64,000 nt of DNA, taken from NCBI GenBank assembly GCA_963820395.1, contig CAWGAE010000024.1, positions 6,436 through 70,435 on the forward strand. Direction: 5' to 3'. Numbering within the stretch: the stretch's first letter is position 1; every line of letters starts with the position of its first letter. Below the pieces are notes generated by a model that saw only the letters and a program-made list of their open reading frames with translations, searched no databases and had not been told where the DNA came from. A program made the position numbers and the translations under genes. Below, one piece after another: positions 25,672 to 35,409 of this stretch. The stretch is from DATFVJ01 sp963820395 (GTDB taxonomy: Bacteria > Actinomycetota > Actinomycetes > Streptosporangiales > Streptosporangiaceae).

Positions 25672-25997
25672 GTTTACGGGCGTTGTGTCCTGTTTAACGG
25701 CACGTTCGTCCGACCCTTACGTATCTCACGTGCGCGCGCAACCCCGCCGTGGGTGACCTGGGCCACACCTGCCCGATTGGTCATGGGCCGCGCGGGCGTC
25801 CCCACCAGCGCGTTCGCACGGCGGGACAGCGTCGGCAGGCACCGAGGAAATGTTGCGGCAAATCCGCTTGGTGGCCGAGAATGTCGACTGGGGTGGGTGT
25901 CGACCTGGTGCTTCTGGGTACAGGAGGAACGTTGTGACGCAGTTGACAGTGGCACCATGCAGGTTGGGCAGTCGAGGCTGTGAGAGGCAGTCATCCG

Positions 25998-26597
25998 ATG
26001 CGTCCTGACATCAGACCTGGCGGCATCTTCCCCGATTATGCTCTCCCGGACCACACCGGCACGGTGCGTACGCTTAGCGAGCTTCAGGGCCGCGATCCGC
26101 TGATCCTCACCTTGGCGCGCGGCAACTACTGCCCTAAAGAGCACCAGCAGCACCTTGAGCTGGCGGCCAACTACTCGAAGATCGCGGTGGCCTACACCCA
26201 GATCGCCACTATCGCCACCGACGACCATCACACCCTGCAAGAGTTCCGCGCGTCGGTGGGCGCCCAGTGGACCTTCCTGTCCGATCCCGGTCGGACCGTC
26301 CAGAAGGACCTCGACATCGCCGAGTACACCGACCCCCAGCACAACCCCATGATCCCGCACACGCTGGTGCTCAAGCCGGGGCTGGTCATTCACAGTGTCT
26401 ATAACGGCTACTGGTTCTGGGGCCGCCCGTCGTTCTACGACCTGTGGCATGACCTGCGTGCCGCCACTAGCGAGATCCGCCCGGACTGGGATCTGAGCAC
26501 CCCGGGGCTCCGCGAAGCCTGGGACGCGGACGACTACTCGAACTTTCATGGCTGGGACCGGCGGTCCCCCGAGTCGGTGCCGTCATCGTATGAGTGA
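25998..26597 (+). CDS. Peroxiredoxin-like redoxin (AhpC/TSA fold)
   Basis: 199 aa from ATG at 25998 with AGAGGCAG upstream; a GTG at 25980 is the alternative. Thioredoxin-fold: GGIFPDYALPDHTGTVRTLSEL, then LTLARGNYCPKEHQ with a single active-site Cys45, ATDDHHTLQEF, and a late cis-Pro region NPMIPHTLVLKPG. The usual TxxC motif is changed to RGNYC and no resolving Cys follows, so it is a 1-Cys or atypical member. The C-terminal about 50 residues (FWGRPSFYDLWHDL) are longer than in ordinary AhpC. Probably reduces peroxides in the cytoplasm. Confidence 0.8.
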   Translation: MRPDIRPGGIFPDYALPDHTGTVRTLSELQGRDPLILTLARGNYCPKEHQQHLELAANYSKIAVAYTQIATIATDDHHTLQEFRASVGAQWTFLSDPGRTVQKDLDIAEYTDPQHNPMIPHTLVLKPGLVIHSVYNGYWFWGRPSFYDLWHDLRAATSEIRPDWDLSTPGLREAWDADDYSNFHGWDRRSPESVPSSYE

Positions 26598-26891
26598 CAG
26601 AGCAACGATTGTTGCTGCACTTAGCGGCCCAGGTGACTCGTCAGGCCGGGGACCAAACAAGTCGCGTCCCCGCTCTTTTGCGCTGCCCGCCGCGCGGTGG
26701 CCGCGGCGAATGACCCGGGTGGGCCAGGTGACGCACGGCTCACCAGGTTTGCTTTGTCGTGCTTGGCTAAGCCTCGATCCACCGCGTAAATAGGGTTCTG
26801 CCGGGCGCGCCGACGCGAAAGGTGCCCTCTGAACTGGGACGATGGGAGTTGCTAACACTTCCATTCCCCAGATGGAGAGGACACCTCGCAA
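26598..26891. other. Gap upstream of the IS1380 gene
   Basis: No gene. Contains the peptide-like segment MTRVGQVTHG (about 26710-26745) that echoes MTNRAGVAQVTHG on the minus strand at about 25735-25790, either side of the redoxin gene. Left end of the insertion sequence must lie here but its inverted repeat was not found. Confidence 0.35.
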
Positions 26892-28294
26892 GTGCGATTG
26901 TTGCACGGGCTGGCGAAGATTCACGCATCGTTTGATGACCCGAATCTCGTGTCACGGGCGGGCCTGGTCCCGGTGATGGCCCTGGCGCAGCGGGCCGGCC
27001 TTGCCGCGCTGGCCGGCGAGCATGTGGCCATCGCCGGCCGGTGCGGGGTGAATGCGCACCTGAAAGTGCCGTGCCTGGTCGCCGGGATGGTCGCCGGGGC
27101 GGACAGCATCGACGACATGGACCTGCTGCGGCATGGCGCGATGCCGGCGCTGTTTGGCGGGATCCGGGCACCGTCCACGCTGGGGTCGTTCCTGCGCTCG
27201 TTCTCCTGGGGGAACGCCCGGCAGGCGGAGAAGGTGAGCCGGCTGCTGCTGGCGGACCTGGCCCGCCGCACGCCGTTGCTGCCCGGCAAGGACGTGGTGG
27301 CGTTCGTGGATATCGACTCGATGCAAAAACGTGTCTACGGCCGCAAGAAGCAGGGCGCGGCGTTCGGCCATACCAAGATCCAGGGCAAGAGCCTGCTGGT
27401 GCGGGGGCTGAACGCGCTGACCGCCACGATCAGCACGCCGCTGGCTGCGCCGGTGATCGCCGCCACCAGGCTCCGCGGCGGCAACGCGGGCTCGGCCCGG
27501 GGCGCCGCGTCCTTCGCCACCGAATCGGTCACTACCGCCCGCGCCACCGGATGCGCCGGGACGCTCGTGGTGCGGGCCGACTCGGCGTTCTACTCCGCGG
27601 CGTTCACCGGCGCGGTCCGCCGGGCCGGGGCGTGCTTTTCGGTCACGGCGAAGATGGACCCGGCCGTCAAGGCGGCGATCGCCGCCATCGGCGAGGATGC
27701 CTGGACCCCAATCAGATATCCGCGGGCGATCTGGGACGACCAGCTGCGCTGCTGGGTGCCGACGCCGAGGTGGCCGAGGCGCACTACACCGCCTTCACCT
27801 CGAAGAAGGGGCAGGCCATCACCGCCCGGCTGATCGTCCGCCGGGTCAAAGACCTCAACCGCACGGCCGCCCAGGGCCAGGACGAGATGTTCCCCGTCTG
27901 GCGCTACCACGCCGTGTTCACCGACTCCCCGTTCGCGACCATCCAGGCCGAAGAGCACCACCGCGACCACGCCCAGGTCGAACAGCTGTTCGCCGACTGG
28001 ACCGACGGGCCCCTCGCGCACCTGCCATCAGGCTCGTTTCCCGCGAACGCGACCTGGCTCGCCTGCGCCGCCATCGCGCACAACGTGCTGCGCGCCGCCG
28101 GATCCCTGGCCAGCCTCGCCTACGCCAAGGCCCGCGGCGCCACGTTGCGCCGCGACCTCATCAACGTCGCCGCCCGGACCGCCCGCCACGGCCGCGGCGA
28201 GATCACCCTGCACCTGCCCGAAGGCTGGCACCGCGAGCAGCACTGGATGAGCCTCTTCGAGGCCGCCTGCGGCCCGCCCGCCCACGCGGCCTGA
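26892..28294 (+). mobile_element. IS1380-family transposase gene, frameshifted
   Basis: GTG start with GGAGAGG upstream. The N-terminal frame gives LLHGLAKIHASFDDPNLVSRAGL, FVDIDSMQKRVYGRKKQGA (first DDE Asp region) and VVRADSAFYS (second Asp). Around nt 27750-27765 the frame must shift by -1 to continue with DAEVAEAHYTAFTSKKG, RYHAVFTDSP and VEQLFADWTDGPLAHLPSG, ending at 28294. Together the two parts make a full-length (about 465 aa) IS1380-type transposase. The shift site has no slippery A or G run, so this is probably an inactivating indel rather than programmed frameshifting. Terminal inverted repeats were not identified. Confidence 0.85.
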
Positions 28295-28564
28295 CCAGCC
28301 CAGACACAGTCACGCATTCCCACGGCCCAGCGGCCACCCGGCGAACTGCCAGCCAAGATCCCCGATCAGAAACCGTGGACAAGCCGCAGAAAGGTGAGCG
28401 GCGAGAAAACCACGTCCCCTGCCATCCTCAAGATCACGTCCACTGGGCCATTGCCCCGCAACGCGATCATCTGAATTCGGGCGGTGGATTGAGGCTAAGC
28501 CGCGGCGAGATATGCAAGGCGGGCCACCTGGTGGCCAGCAAAGATCGCGGAGAGGGCGAGAGCA

Positions 28565-29515
28565 GTGGCCACGCCGGTATGCGAGATGCTCGGGATTGAA
28601 CGACCGATCGTCCGGGCACCCATGGCCGTCGTTCCCCGACTGGCCGCGGCGGTCTCGAATGCCGGCGCGCTCGGCATGGTGACGCTCACGTGGTCAGCAG
28701 ACGCCAGAGCCGTCGTTCGTGAGACGGCGGCGCTGACCGCGCGGCCGTTCGGCGGCAACTTCGTTCTCACCGAAGATCACCACCGTCGCCTTGACCAGGC
28801 CCTTGAGGCCGGCTTGCAGATCGTCTCGTTTATCTGGGGGGATCCCAGCGGCTACATCGAGCCTGTGCACGACGCCGGGGGGGTTGTCATGCTCACGGTC
28901 GGCAGTGCCGAGGAGGCACGGCGGGCAGTCGCGTCCGGCGTGGACGTGGTCGTCGCGCAGGGCTGGGAGGCCGGCGGGCACGTGTGGGGTACCGTCGCGA
29001 CACTGCCGTTGGTGCCCGCTGTGGTGGACGCGGTGGCGCCGGTGCCGGTGATTGCGGCTGGCGGGATCGGTGACGCTCGCGGCGTCGCCGCGGTGCTCGC
29101 CTTGGGCGCCCAGGCCGCGTGGCTGGGCACGCGGTTCCTGCTGGCCGAGGAGATGCCGATCCACGAGGACTACCGGCGCCGGCTGATAACCGCGGCCGAG
29201 ACCGATCCGCACTGGTACGCCAACCTGTACGAGGTCGGGTGGCCCGATTCTCCCCACCGCGCGCTCCGCAACTCAACGGCCAAGGCGTGGGAAGCCGCGG
29301 GCCGCCCCCCACCCGGCCAGCGGCCAGGAGAGGGCGACGTGATCGCGCACTTCGCCTCCGGCGAAGCAATCGTTCGTTACGAGCCAGCGCCGCCGATGAC
29401 CGGGACCACCGGGGAGATCGAAGCGCTCTCGATGTGGGCCGGACAGGGCGTCGCACTCGCGAGACAGCGACAGTCAGCGGCGGACATCGTGACCGAGCTC
29501 ACCGCCCACCTGTAA
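28565..29515 (+). CDS. Nitronate monooxygenase / FMN-dependent dioxygenase
   Basis: 316 aa; GTG start with GAGAGGGCGAGAG upstream. TIM-barrel flavoprotein: IERPIVRAPMAVV, GALGMVTLTW, GGNFVL, VVVAQGWEAGGHVWG (catalytic His of the AQGxEAGGH motif), VIAAGGIGDARG and AQAAWLGTRFLLAEE (FMN phosphate binding). It oxidises alkyl nitronates to carbonyl compounds, a detoxification step against propionate-3-nitronate. Complete. The 270-base gap before it shares no feature except that it follows the IS relic. Confidence 0.92.
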   Translation: MATPVCEMLGIERPIVRAPMAVVPRLAAAVSNAGALGMVTLTWSADARAVVRETAALTARPFGGNFVLTEDHHRRLDQALEAGLQIVSFIWGDPSGYIEPVHDAGGVVMLTVGSAEEARRAVASGVDVVVAQGWEAGGHVWGTVATLPLVPAVVDAVAPVPVIAAGGIGDARGVAAVLALGAQAAWLGTRFLLAEEMPIHEDYRRRLITAAETDPHWYANLYEVGWPDSPHRALRNSTAKAWEAAGRPPPGQRPGEGDVIAHFASGEAIVRYEPAPPMTGTTGEIEALSMWAGQGVALARQRQSAADIVTELTAHL

Positions 29516-30248
29516 CCCGGGACGGAGGCGCTCGCACCGCGGCCGCCGGCGCTTTTGTTCTCGGCCAGCAACAGGCACGTCCAAAACTGAGGTTGGTCCC
29601 TCTGTGCGGCGAAACCCGGTGTCGGCTCGACGATACCCGGAGAGCGCGCGAAGTACCGCAGCCGATCCATGCAAGCCAGTACGCAAACCTGCGGCATAAA
29701 CCAGAGCTGGCTGATATGAGTGGCGCGAGCGCTTGCTGCGCTGGAGACTCGGCGAAACGCGTAATCGGCAGGGCGAACTCGGCGCCCGCCGGGCCGACCG
29801 AGTCAATCACGCTCCGTGATAGCCGGCACGGAACCGACGTCTGGCCGTCGTCGGCCATTCGCTGACGGCGGCCTGCATGCATACTGCCTCGGATGTCTTC
29901 GTGATCCTGAAAGCCGGGCGGCCGACCCAGGTAGCCGTCATGGAAGAGCGTAGCCGTTGATCATCGATCCGTGCCCAGATAAATAGGCCGGTAACAGGCC
30001 CGTGCGCCAAATCCGCGCCACACCCCCGTCCGCCAAACCCGCACCACAGCCCGTGCGCCACAACGCCGCGCGTCAGACCCGCGCCCACAGTCCATGCGCC
30101 ACAACCCCGCGCCACAGCTTGTGCGCTACAGCCCGCGCCACAGCCGCCGAACGGATCAAGACGAACGCGGAACGTGAAGGGTCGTTCGGCCCTGCTAGAT
30201 CAGGCCGAGCCGTGCTGTCGTTGATGTGATGCAGAGGGAGGGTCGCAG
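29516..30248. other. Gap with degenerate GCGCCACA-type repeats
   Basis: No supported gene in 733 bases. Between about 30000 and 30150 a degenerate 10-25 bp repeat built on GCGCCACA occurs eight or more times on the plus strand. Its open frame (30002-30229) has Ala/Thr/Pro composition only. The last 60 bases contain the promoter region of the next gene. Confidence 0.5.
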
Positions 30249-31421
30249 ATGGGGACGCCAAGCACGAGCGTGAGGACGGGCAGTCGGCGCGATCTTGGCA
30301 ACAGATTCGCCGTCCGTGCGGCCATCACGGCTCCGTCGCTGCACAATACCCAGCCGTGGTATTTCGTCAGCCGGAACGATGGGATGAGCGTGTACGCGGA
30401 TTTCTCGCGCAATCTGCCTCGGACCGATCCGGGCGGACGGGAGCTTGTGATCAGTTGCGGTTCGGCGTTGTTCAACTTGCACCTGGCGATGCGGCATCTG
30501 GGATTCGTGGCCGACGTCCGCATGCTGCCCGATCCGCGCCGGCCGGACCTGCTGGCCGAAGTTCACTGGGGGCGCCACCGCCGTCCGGATCGGTACGAGG
30601 AATTGCTGTTCGGCGCCATGACGCGGCGGCACACCCACTATGGCCCTTTCACCGGCAGGCCGCTTCCGCCCATGCTGATGGCCGAGCTTTCTGCCGCCGC
30701 CACCGCGGAGCGCGCGGCCCTCGCGGTCGTCGGTGACCCTGGCGAGCGCCGCCTGCTCGCCGAACTGATCCGCGGTGCCGAGAAAGCCGAGTGCAGCGAC
30801 GCTGCCGCCGCCGACGAACTCGCGCGCTGGGTCGTGCCCGTGTGCAACGGGCGACGTGATGGCGTGCCCGCCCGCTGCCGCCAGGCAGACGCCGTCGGTT
30901 TCGCCGACCGTGGCCTCTTCCTTGGAGACGGAAATGGAAACGGAAACGGAAAGCTATCCGTAGCCGATCTTGATCCACAGGTAACTGCCAATGTCGTCGG
31001 AACGGTCGTCCTGCTGACCACCCGCGGCGACAGGCGGCTTGACTGGCTGCTCGCCGGGCGCGCGCTCCAGCGAGTCCTGCTCCACGCGACGGCGTGCGAC
31101 GTCAGCGCGGCGTTTCACACCCAGCCGCTCGAGCTGCCCAGGCCGCGGAGCAGAATCCAGGCCGAGATCGTGGCCGGCGCGCAGCCGCAGGTGCTTCTCC
31201 GCTTTGGCCACGCCAGCCATACGCAGGTCACGCCGCGGCGTCCGGTCACGGACGTACTCATCGCGCGCGAACCCAGAGCCCGCATGGCCGGGCTTGCCGG
31301 TACCGCCGGGCCTGCCGGGTCGGCGGGTAGGGCCGGGCCTGGCCGGGGGCGCGGTTCCTGGCACCGGCCAGAGCCTCTGGTAACCGATGGGGCCCATGAT
31401 CGGCTGCCCCTGCGAGCCTAG
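30249..31421 (+). CDS. Acg-family nitroreductase-like FMN-binding protein
   Basis: 390 aa; ATG with GGGAGGG seven bases upstream. Two tandem half-nitroreductase domains: RAAITAPSLHNTQPWYF (flavin-binding SxHNTQPW), GRELVISCGSALFNLHLAMRH, MTRRHTHYGPF, then RALQRVLLHATACDVSAAFHTQPLE and QVLLRFGH. This is the Acg type (Mycobacterium Rv2032 group), dormancy proteins that bind FMN tightly without clear reductase activity. A short GNGNGNGK repeat interrupts the middle, and a Gly/Pro tail of about 40 residues is unusual. A sequence resembling the DosR box was looked for upstream and not found. Confidence 0.87.
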   Translation: MGTPSTSVRTGSRRDLGNRFAVRAAITAPSLHNTQPWYFVSRNDGMSVYADFSRNLPRTDPGGRELVISCGSALFNLHLAMRHLGFVADVRMLPDPRRPDLLAEVHWGRHRRPDRYEELLFGAMTRRHTHYGPFTGRPLPPMLMAELSAAATAERAALAVVGDPGERRLLAELIRGAEKAECSDAAAADELARWVVPVCNGRRDGVPARCRQADAVGFADRGLFLGDGNGNGNGKLSVADLDPQVTANVVGTVVLLTTRGDRRLDWLLAGRALQRVLLHATACDVSAAFHTQPLELPRPRSRIQAEIVAGAQPQVLLRFGHASHTQVTPRRPVTDVLIAREPRARMAGLAGTAGPAGSAGRAGPGRGRGSWHRPEPLVTDGAHDRLPLRA

Positions 31422-31525
31422 GTGACCGGGCGCAAGCTGCGACGCTCATTCAGACGCTCTTTCAATTGTGAAACAGCCCGCTGCGAGCAAGATCGACGCT
31501 GTCGGCTGCTGCGAGATGACCACGC

Positions 31526-32010
31526 TCAGATGGCACAGATCACGGCCATTAAACCGCTAATCAGCAGGTTAGTTTCTGGCAAGCCCTGCCCGCCCGCTGC
31601 TCGGCGCGATCCGCCGGGGCCGCCCGGATCGGCAAGCGCGGCCATCAGCTCCGCGAGCGCGGTCAGCCGGTGCGCGCTCACCACCGCGTCGCAGTACGGC
31701 CAGGCCGCCGCCATCCCCCCGACCTCCGGCCGGTACCTTGGGCTCTGGGTCCGAGGGTTCGCCCAGACGATGCGGTGGGCGACCCGGGAAAGCCGCGCCA
31801 TCTGCTCGCCGAGCAGGGCCGGATCCCCCGTCTCCCAGCCATCGGAGATGATCAGCACGACGGCACCCCTGGCCAGGCCGCGGCAGCCGTACAGGTCGTT
31901 GAACTCCTTGAGCGCGGCGCCGATGCGGGTACCGCCGGGACCAGTCGGGCGCCGCCCGGCCCGCCCGCTCGAGCCCGGACACCGGGCGGGTCGCCGCGAT
32001 CGGCACGCGC
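31526..32010 (-). pseudogene. coxE-like VWA-domain relic
   Basis: Reads APDWSGGTRIGAALKEFN (with one frameshift), LARGAVVLIISDGWETGDP and HRIVWANPRTQSPRYRPEVGGM, the C-terminal VWA domain of CoxE-type proteins that work with AAA+ ATPases in maturation of aerobic CO-dehydrogenase-like enzymes. N-terminal two thirds are missing. It is fused in one open frame with the MFS relic upstream. Confidence 0.65.
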
Positions 32011-32025
32011 AAGGCGGCGCTGCAG

Positions 32026-32240
32026 CTCGCGTCCAGGTGCCCCTCCACCCCGTCAGGAAGCTCCAGGCTGGAATGCGCGGCGAACGCGACCTCCTGGATG
32101 GTCTTGCCCTGGTCCGGGTCGCCGCAGACAAACCAGCGGCCCTGCTGCCAATCCAGGTCGTCGGGTGCGACCTCCAGCATCGCCGACGCGACGATGCGGG
32201 CACGCTCACGCACCTTGCGGGCCACCACCGCGGTGGCGGC
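32026..32240 (-). pseudogene. coxL-like C-terminal-region relic (molybdenum hydroxylase large subunit)
   Basis: In a frame different from the flanking relics: KVRERARIVASAMLEVAP, DDLDWQQGRWFVCGDPDQ, KTIQEVAFAAHSSLELPDG. This is an internal segment of the large subunit of the xanthine dehydrogenase / CO dehydrogenase family. Only about 70 codons remain. Confidence 0.65.
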
Positions 32241-33634
32241 GCCGGCCCGTGGGGATGCGGCCGGTTGCCGGTGTCCTCGGCGTGGTAGCGGGTGAGCAGT
32301 TCCTCCTCCTGCCGCTTCTTGGGGAACCCGAAGAAGACGAGCGCCATGCCGAGCAGGACCGCGACGATGCCGGCCGTGTAAGCCCACTGGCCGCCCGCCA
32401 GAACCGACGCCTTCGCTCCGGCTGTGATCTGCGTGGCGTACTGCGGGTACTGCTTGGCGACTTCGGCGGCGCTCGCGAACGATTTCGTCAGCTCGTTCTG
32501 AACGTTGCCGGTGATCTGCTGCTTGTGCGGCGCGGTGGCGATCGAAGCCGCGACTGCCGCAGCGTATCCCGCCGCCAGCAGCGCACCGAAGATCGACTGC
32601 ATGATCGCGCCGCCTAGGTCGCGTTGCAGGTCGGCGGTGCCCGACGCCATCCCGGCCCGCCGGACCGGAACAGACGCGGTCAGCGAATGGGAGGCGGGGG
32701 TACCGGCGAAACCGACCCCGATCCCGATCAGCGCGTAAGCCAGGCCGACCCGCCAGAACGGGATGTCCTGCTTCCACAGCAGGAGCATCGCGGCGAAGCC
32801 GAGCAGGCAGAACGCGTAGCCGACGAGGAGGGTGAGCCGGGCACCGCGGGCATTCACCAGCCTGGCCGACTGCGGCGCGACAAACACCATGAACACGGCC
32901 ATCGGCATGATCGCGAGCCCGGCGTCCAGCGTTGAGTAGCCGAGGACGTTCTGCAGGAACTGCTGGCCCACGAACATCGCGCCCATCAGCCCGCCGAACA
33001 CGATGATCCCCGCGGATCCCGCCACCCAGAAGATTCGGCGGCCGGCGACGTGCAGGTCATATAGCGGATTGCGCGCCGTGCGCTGCCGGATGACGAAGGC
33101 GGCGGCCGAGGCGACTGTGATAATCGCGAGCCAGCTGGCCAGGGCGCTCTCGCCAGGGACAGGCGCGAAGTTGATCGCCAGCACAAGCACCGCCACCAGC
33201 AGCATGGACAGGACGCCGCCAAGGTTGTCGACGGGATCGGTCGTCTCGTTGAGGTGGGCGGGCACGAAGGCGAGCGCCATCAGCAGGGCCACCACCGCGA
33301 GCGGCAAGGTGATCAAGAACACCGAGCCCCACCAGAAGTGCAACAGCAATGCCCCGGCGATCAGCGGGCCGAGCACGGAGATGGCGCCGCCGAGACCCGA
33401 CCACATGGCGATCGACCGCGTGCGCGCCGGCCCGGACCACAGGGCCGTGATCACGGCGAGCGTTGTCGGGTAGGCCATGCCCGCAGAGAGCCCGCCGAGA
33501 ACGCGGGCGGCGACAAGCACGCCGTCGGTAGGCGCGCAGGCGGCGAGCAGCGTCGCCGATGGCAGCCCGCCTGGGCGCGGGTACGGCGCCAACGGGAACT
33601 CCGCATCCGCACCGCCGTTAAGGTGCCCTGGCAA
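32241..33634 (-). pseudogene. N-terminally truncated DHA2-type MFS transporter relic
   Basis: Begins mid-protein: LLAACAPTDGVLVAARVLGG and AYPTTLAVITALW correspond to helices 3-4; the remaining helices run well to FFGFPKKRQEEELLTRYHAE. About the first 80-100 residues, with helices 1-2 and the GDRxGRR loop, are replaced by unrelated sequence, and the normal C-terminus runs into coxL-derived sequence without a stop. Probably non-functional, though long and undegraded inside. Confidence 0.65.
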
Positions 33635-33799
33635 TAGCCTTTCCTGGCGCGCGAGCGGTCAGCGACGACCGGTGGGTTATCACCCCGATCAGGTGAGGCA
33701 TTATGGCGCTGGCCGCAAGACGATTCTTGTTGCCCTCTAACCTTGCCCTCAAGCACCTGCACCGGGCAGTTGGGGCCGGGGCAGGAAGGAATCTTGAAC

Positions 33800-33922
33800 G
33801 TGCGTCGGGTGCTCACCGCCCGGGCCGCTGCGGTGGTTGCCGCTTGCGCCGCCCGGATCTGGCTGGCTGCGGCTGGCCTGCGGGCCGGCCGGCGGGCGGC
33901 GGGCGGCGGTGAGCGCCGGTGA
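33800..33922 (+). CDS. Small ORF (40 aa) overlapping the ClC gene start
   Basis: GTG with AGGAAGGA nine bases upstream. Reads MRRVLTARAAAVVAACAARI then an Arg/Gly-rich tail, one possible short helix. Its TGA overlaps the next GTG as GTGA. The strong ribosome site and exact overlap suggest a leader peptide that couples translation to the channel gene; no homology known. Confidence 0.45.
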   Translation: MRRVLTARAAAVVAACAARIWLAAAGLRAGRRAAGGGERR

Positions 33923-35283
33923 GCGCCCCCGATCCCGTTGCGCTGCTGCGCAGCCGGGGGTACGTGGCGCTGCTGGTGCTTGCCGCGATCATTGGGGTAC
34001 CGGTGTCGGCAGTGGCCTACGGCTTCCTCAAGCTGGTCGATGTCCTGCAGAAATGGATCTTCACCGAGCTGCCCGCCGAACTGGGCTTCCATGGGGAACC
34101 GCCCTGGTGGCCGCTGCTGCCTCTTGCGGTGGCCGGCGTGCTGGTCGCGCTGGCTATCCGGTACCTGCCCGGCACCGGGGGCCATTCGCCGGCCGATGGC
34201 TTCAAGGCGGGTGGCGCGCCCACGCCGGCCGAGCTGCCCGGCGTCATTCTCGCCGCCCTGGCGACACTCAGCCTCGGCGTGGTGCTCGGGCCCGAGGCCC
34301 CGCTGATCGCGATCGGCGGCGGGCTCGGCGTGCTGGCCGTGCGTTTCGCCAAACGCGACGCGCCGCCCAGGACGGCAGCGGTCCTGGGCGCGGCGGGCAG
34401 CTTCGCGGCCATCAGCACGCTGTTCGGGTCACCCATTCTGGGCGCGTTCCTGCTGATGGAGGCCACCGGGCTAGGCGGTGCGACGATGGAGCTGGTGCTG
34501 CTGCCCGGCCTGCTCGCGGCCGGCGTGGGCACGCTGGTTTTCATCGGCCTGAACGCCTGGACCGGCTGGGGAACGTTCTCCCTGGCGATTCCGGGCCTGC
34601 CCCCGTTCAGCCGGCCCGACTCCGCCGAATTCGGCTGGGCGCTGGTGATCGGCGTGGCGGCCGCCTTCCTCGCCGTCGGCATCCACCAGCTCGCCGTGTT
34701 CCTGCGGCCGCACGTCGAGCGGCGGATGGTGCTACTCATGCCGGTGGTGGGCCTGGCCGTCGCGGGGCTTGCGATCGCGTTCGAGGAAGGCACCGGCAAG
34801 AGCTCCTCGCTCGTATTGTTCTCCGGGCAATCGGCGCTCGGCCCGCTCGTCACCCACGCCTCCAGCTTCACCGTGGGGGCACTGGTGCTGCTGCTCGTCT
34901 GCAAGGGGCTCGCCTACGGCGGCTCGCTGAGCAGCTTCCGCGGCGGGCCCGTGTTCCCGTCGCTGTTCCTGGGCGCGGCGGGCGGGATGGCACTGTCCCA
35001 CCTGCCCGGGCTGCCGCTCGTCGCCGGGGTGGCGATAGGCATGGGGGCGATGTGCGCGGCGATGCTCAAGCTGCCGATGACCTCAGTGCTGCTGGCCACC
35101 CTGCTGCTGCTGTCGGACGGGCTCGCGGTGATGCCACTCGTGATCGTCGCGGTCGTGGTCGCGTACGTGCTCTCCTTCCGGCTCACGCCCGCCCCGGCCA
35201 CTGCCCCGGCCGCGGCGGCCGCCCAGCCCGCCACGCAGACCCCGGCCCGGCCTGCGGCGTCGGGGAACGGAGAAGCCAGGTAA
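33919..35283 (+). CDS. ClC-family chloride channel / transporter
   Basis: 454 aa, GTG start overlapping the small upstream ORF. About ten membrane segments. Motifs: GGHSPADGF in place of the usual GSGIP (selectivity region), GVVLGPEAPLIAIGGG (the gating-glutamate GxEGP-type segment), GSFAAISTLFGSPILGAFLLME, and SSFRGGPVFPSLFLGAAGG (GxFxP-type). Cytoplasmic CBS domains are absent; the C-terminus is a Pro/Ala tail. Expected to move Cl-, possibly in exchange for H+. The altered first selectivity motif may change ion preference. Confidence 0.9.
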   Translation: MSAPDPVALLRSRGYVALLVLAAIIGVPVSAVAYGFLKLVDVLQKWIFTELPAELGFHGEPPWWPLLPLAVAGVLVALAIRYLPGTGGHSPADGFKAGGAPTPAELPGVILAALATLSLGVVLGPEAPLIAIGGGLGVLAVRFAKRDAPPRTAAVLGAAGSFAAISTLFGSPILGAFLLMEATGLGGATMELVLLPGLLAAGVGTLVFIGLNAWTGWGTFSLAIPGLPPFSRPDSAEFGWALVIGVAAAFLAVGIHQLAVFLRPHVERRMVLLMPVVGLAVAGLAIAFEEGTGKSSSLVLFSGQSALGPLVTHASSFTVGALVLLLVCKGLAYGGSLSSFRGGPVFPSLFLGAAGGMALSHLPGLPLVAGVAIGMGAMCAAMLKLPMTSVLLATLLLLSDGLAVMPLVIVAVVVAYVLSFRLTPAPATAPAAAAAQPATQTPARPAASGNGEAR

Positions 35284-35409
35284 CGTACACCGCCCCCGCC
35301 TCACCCGCCACGGGTGAAGCGCTGGTGCCGGGCCCTCGAGACCAGGCAGCTCGTTCAGCGGGACACGACCGAACATGGAGGGGTCGAGTGCGATCTTCAT
35401 TGGGTAGCC

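Noticed and set aside
25597..25740. c-di-AMP (ydaO) riboswitch before the transglycosylase gene
   Set aside because: Context fits but the conserved core motifs were not recognised; only a hairpin is reported.
27740..27770. Programmed -1 frameshift in the transposase
   Set aside because: No slippery heptamer or run; an indel is more likely.
26598..28564. Terminal inverted repeats of the IS1380 element
   Set aside because: Both flanks were compared by eye and no matching ends were found.
29877..29960. 27-codon ORF MHTASDVFVILKAGRPTQVA
   Set aside because: Readable but too short, no ribosome site and no context.
30002..30229. 75-codon frame over the GCGCCACA repeats
   Set aside because: Composition follows the DNA repeat, no start site or homology.
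30150..30248. DosR-type box before the Acg-like gene
   Set aside because: No sequence close to the known 20-bp palindrome was found.
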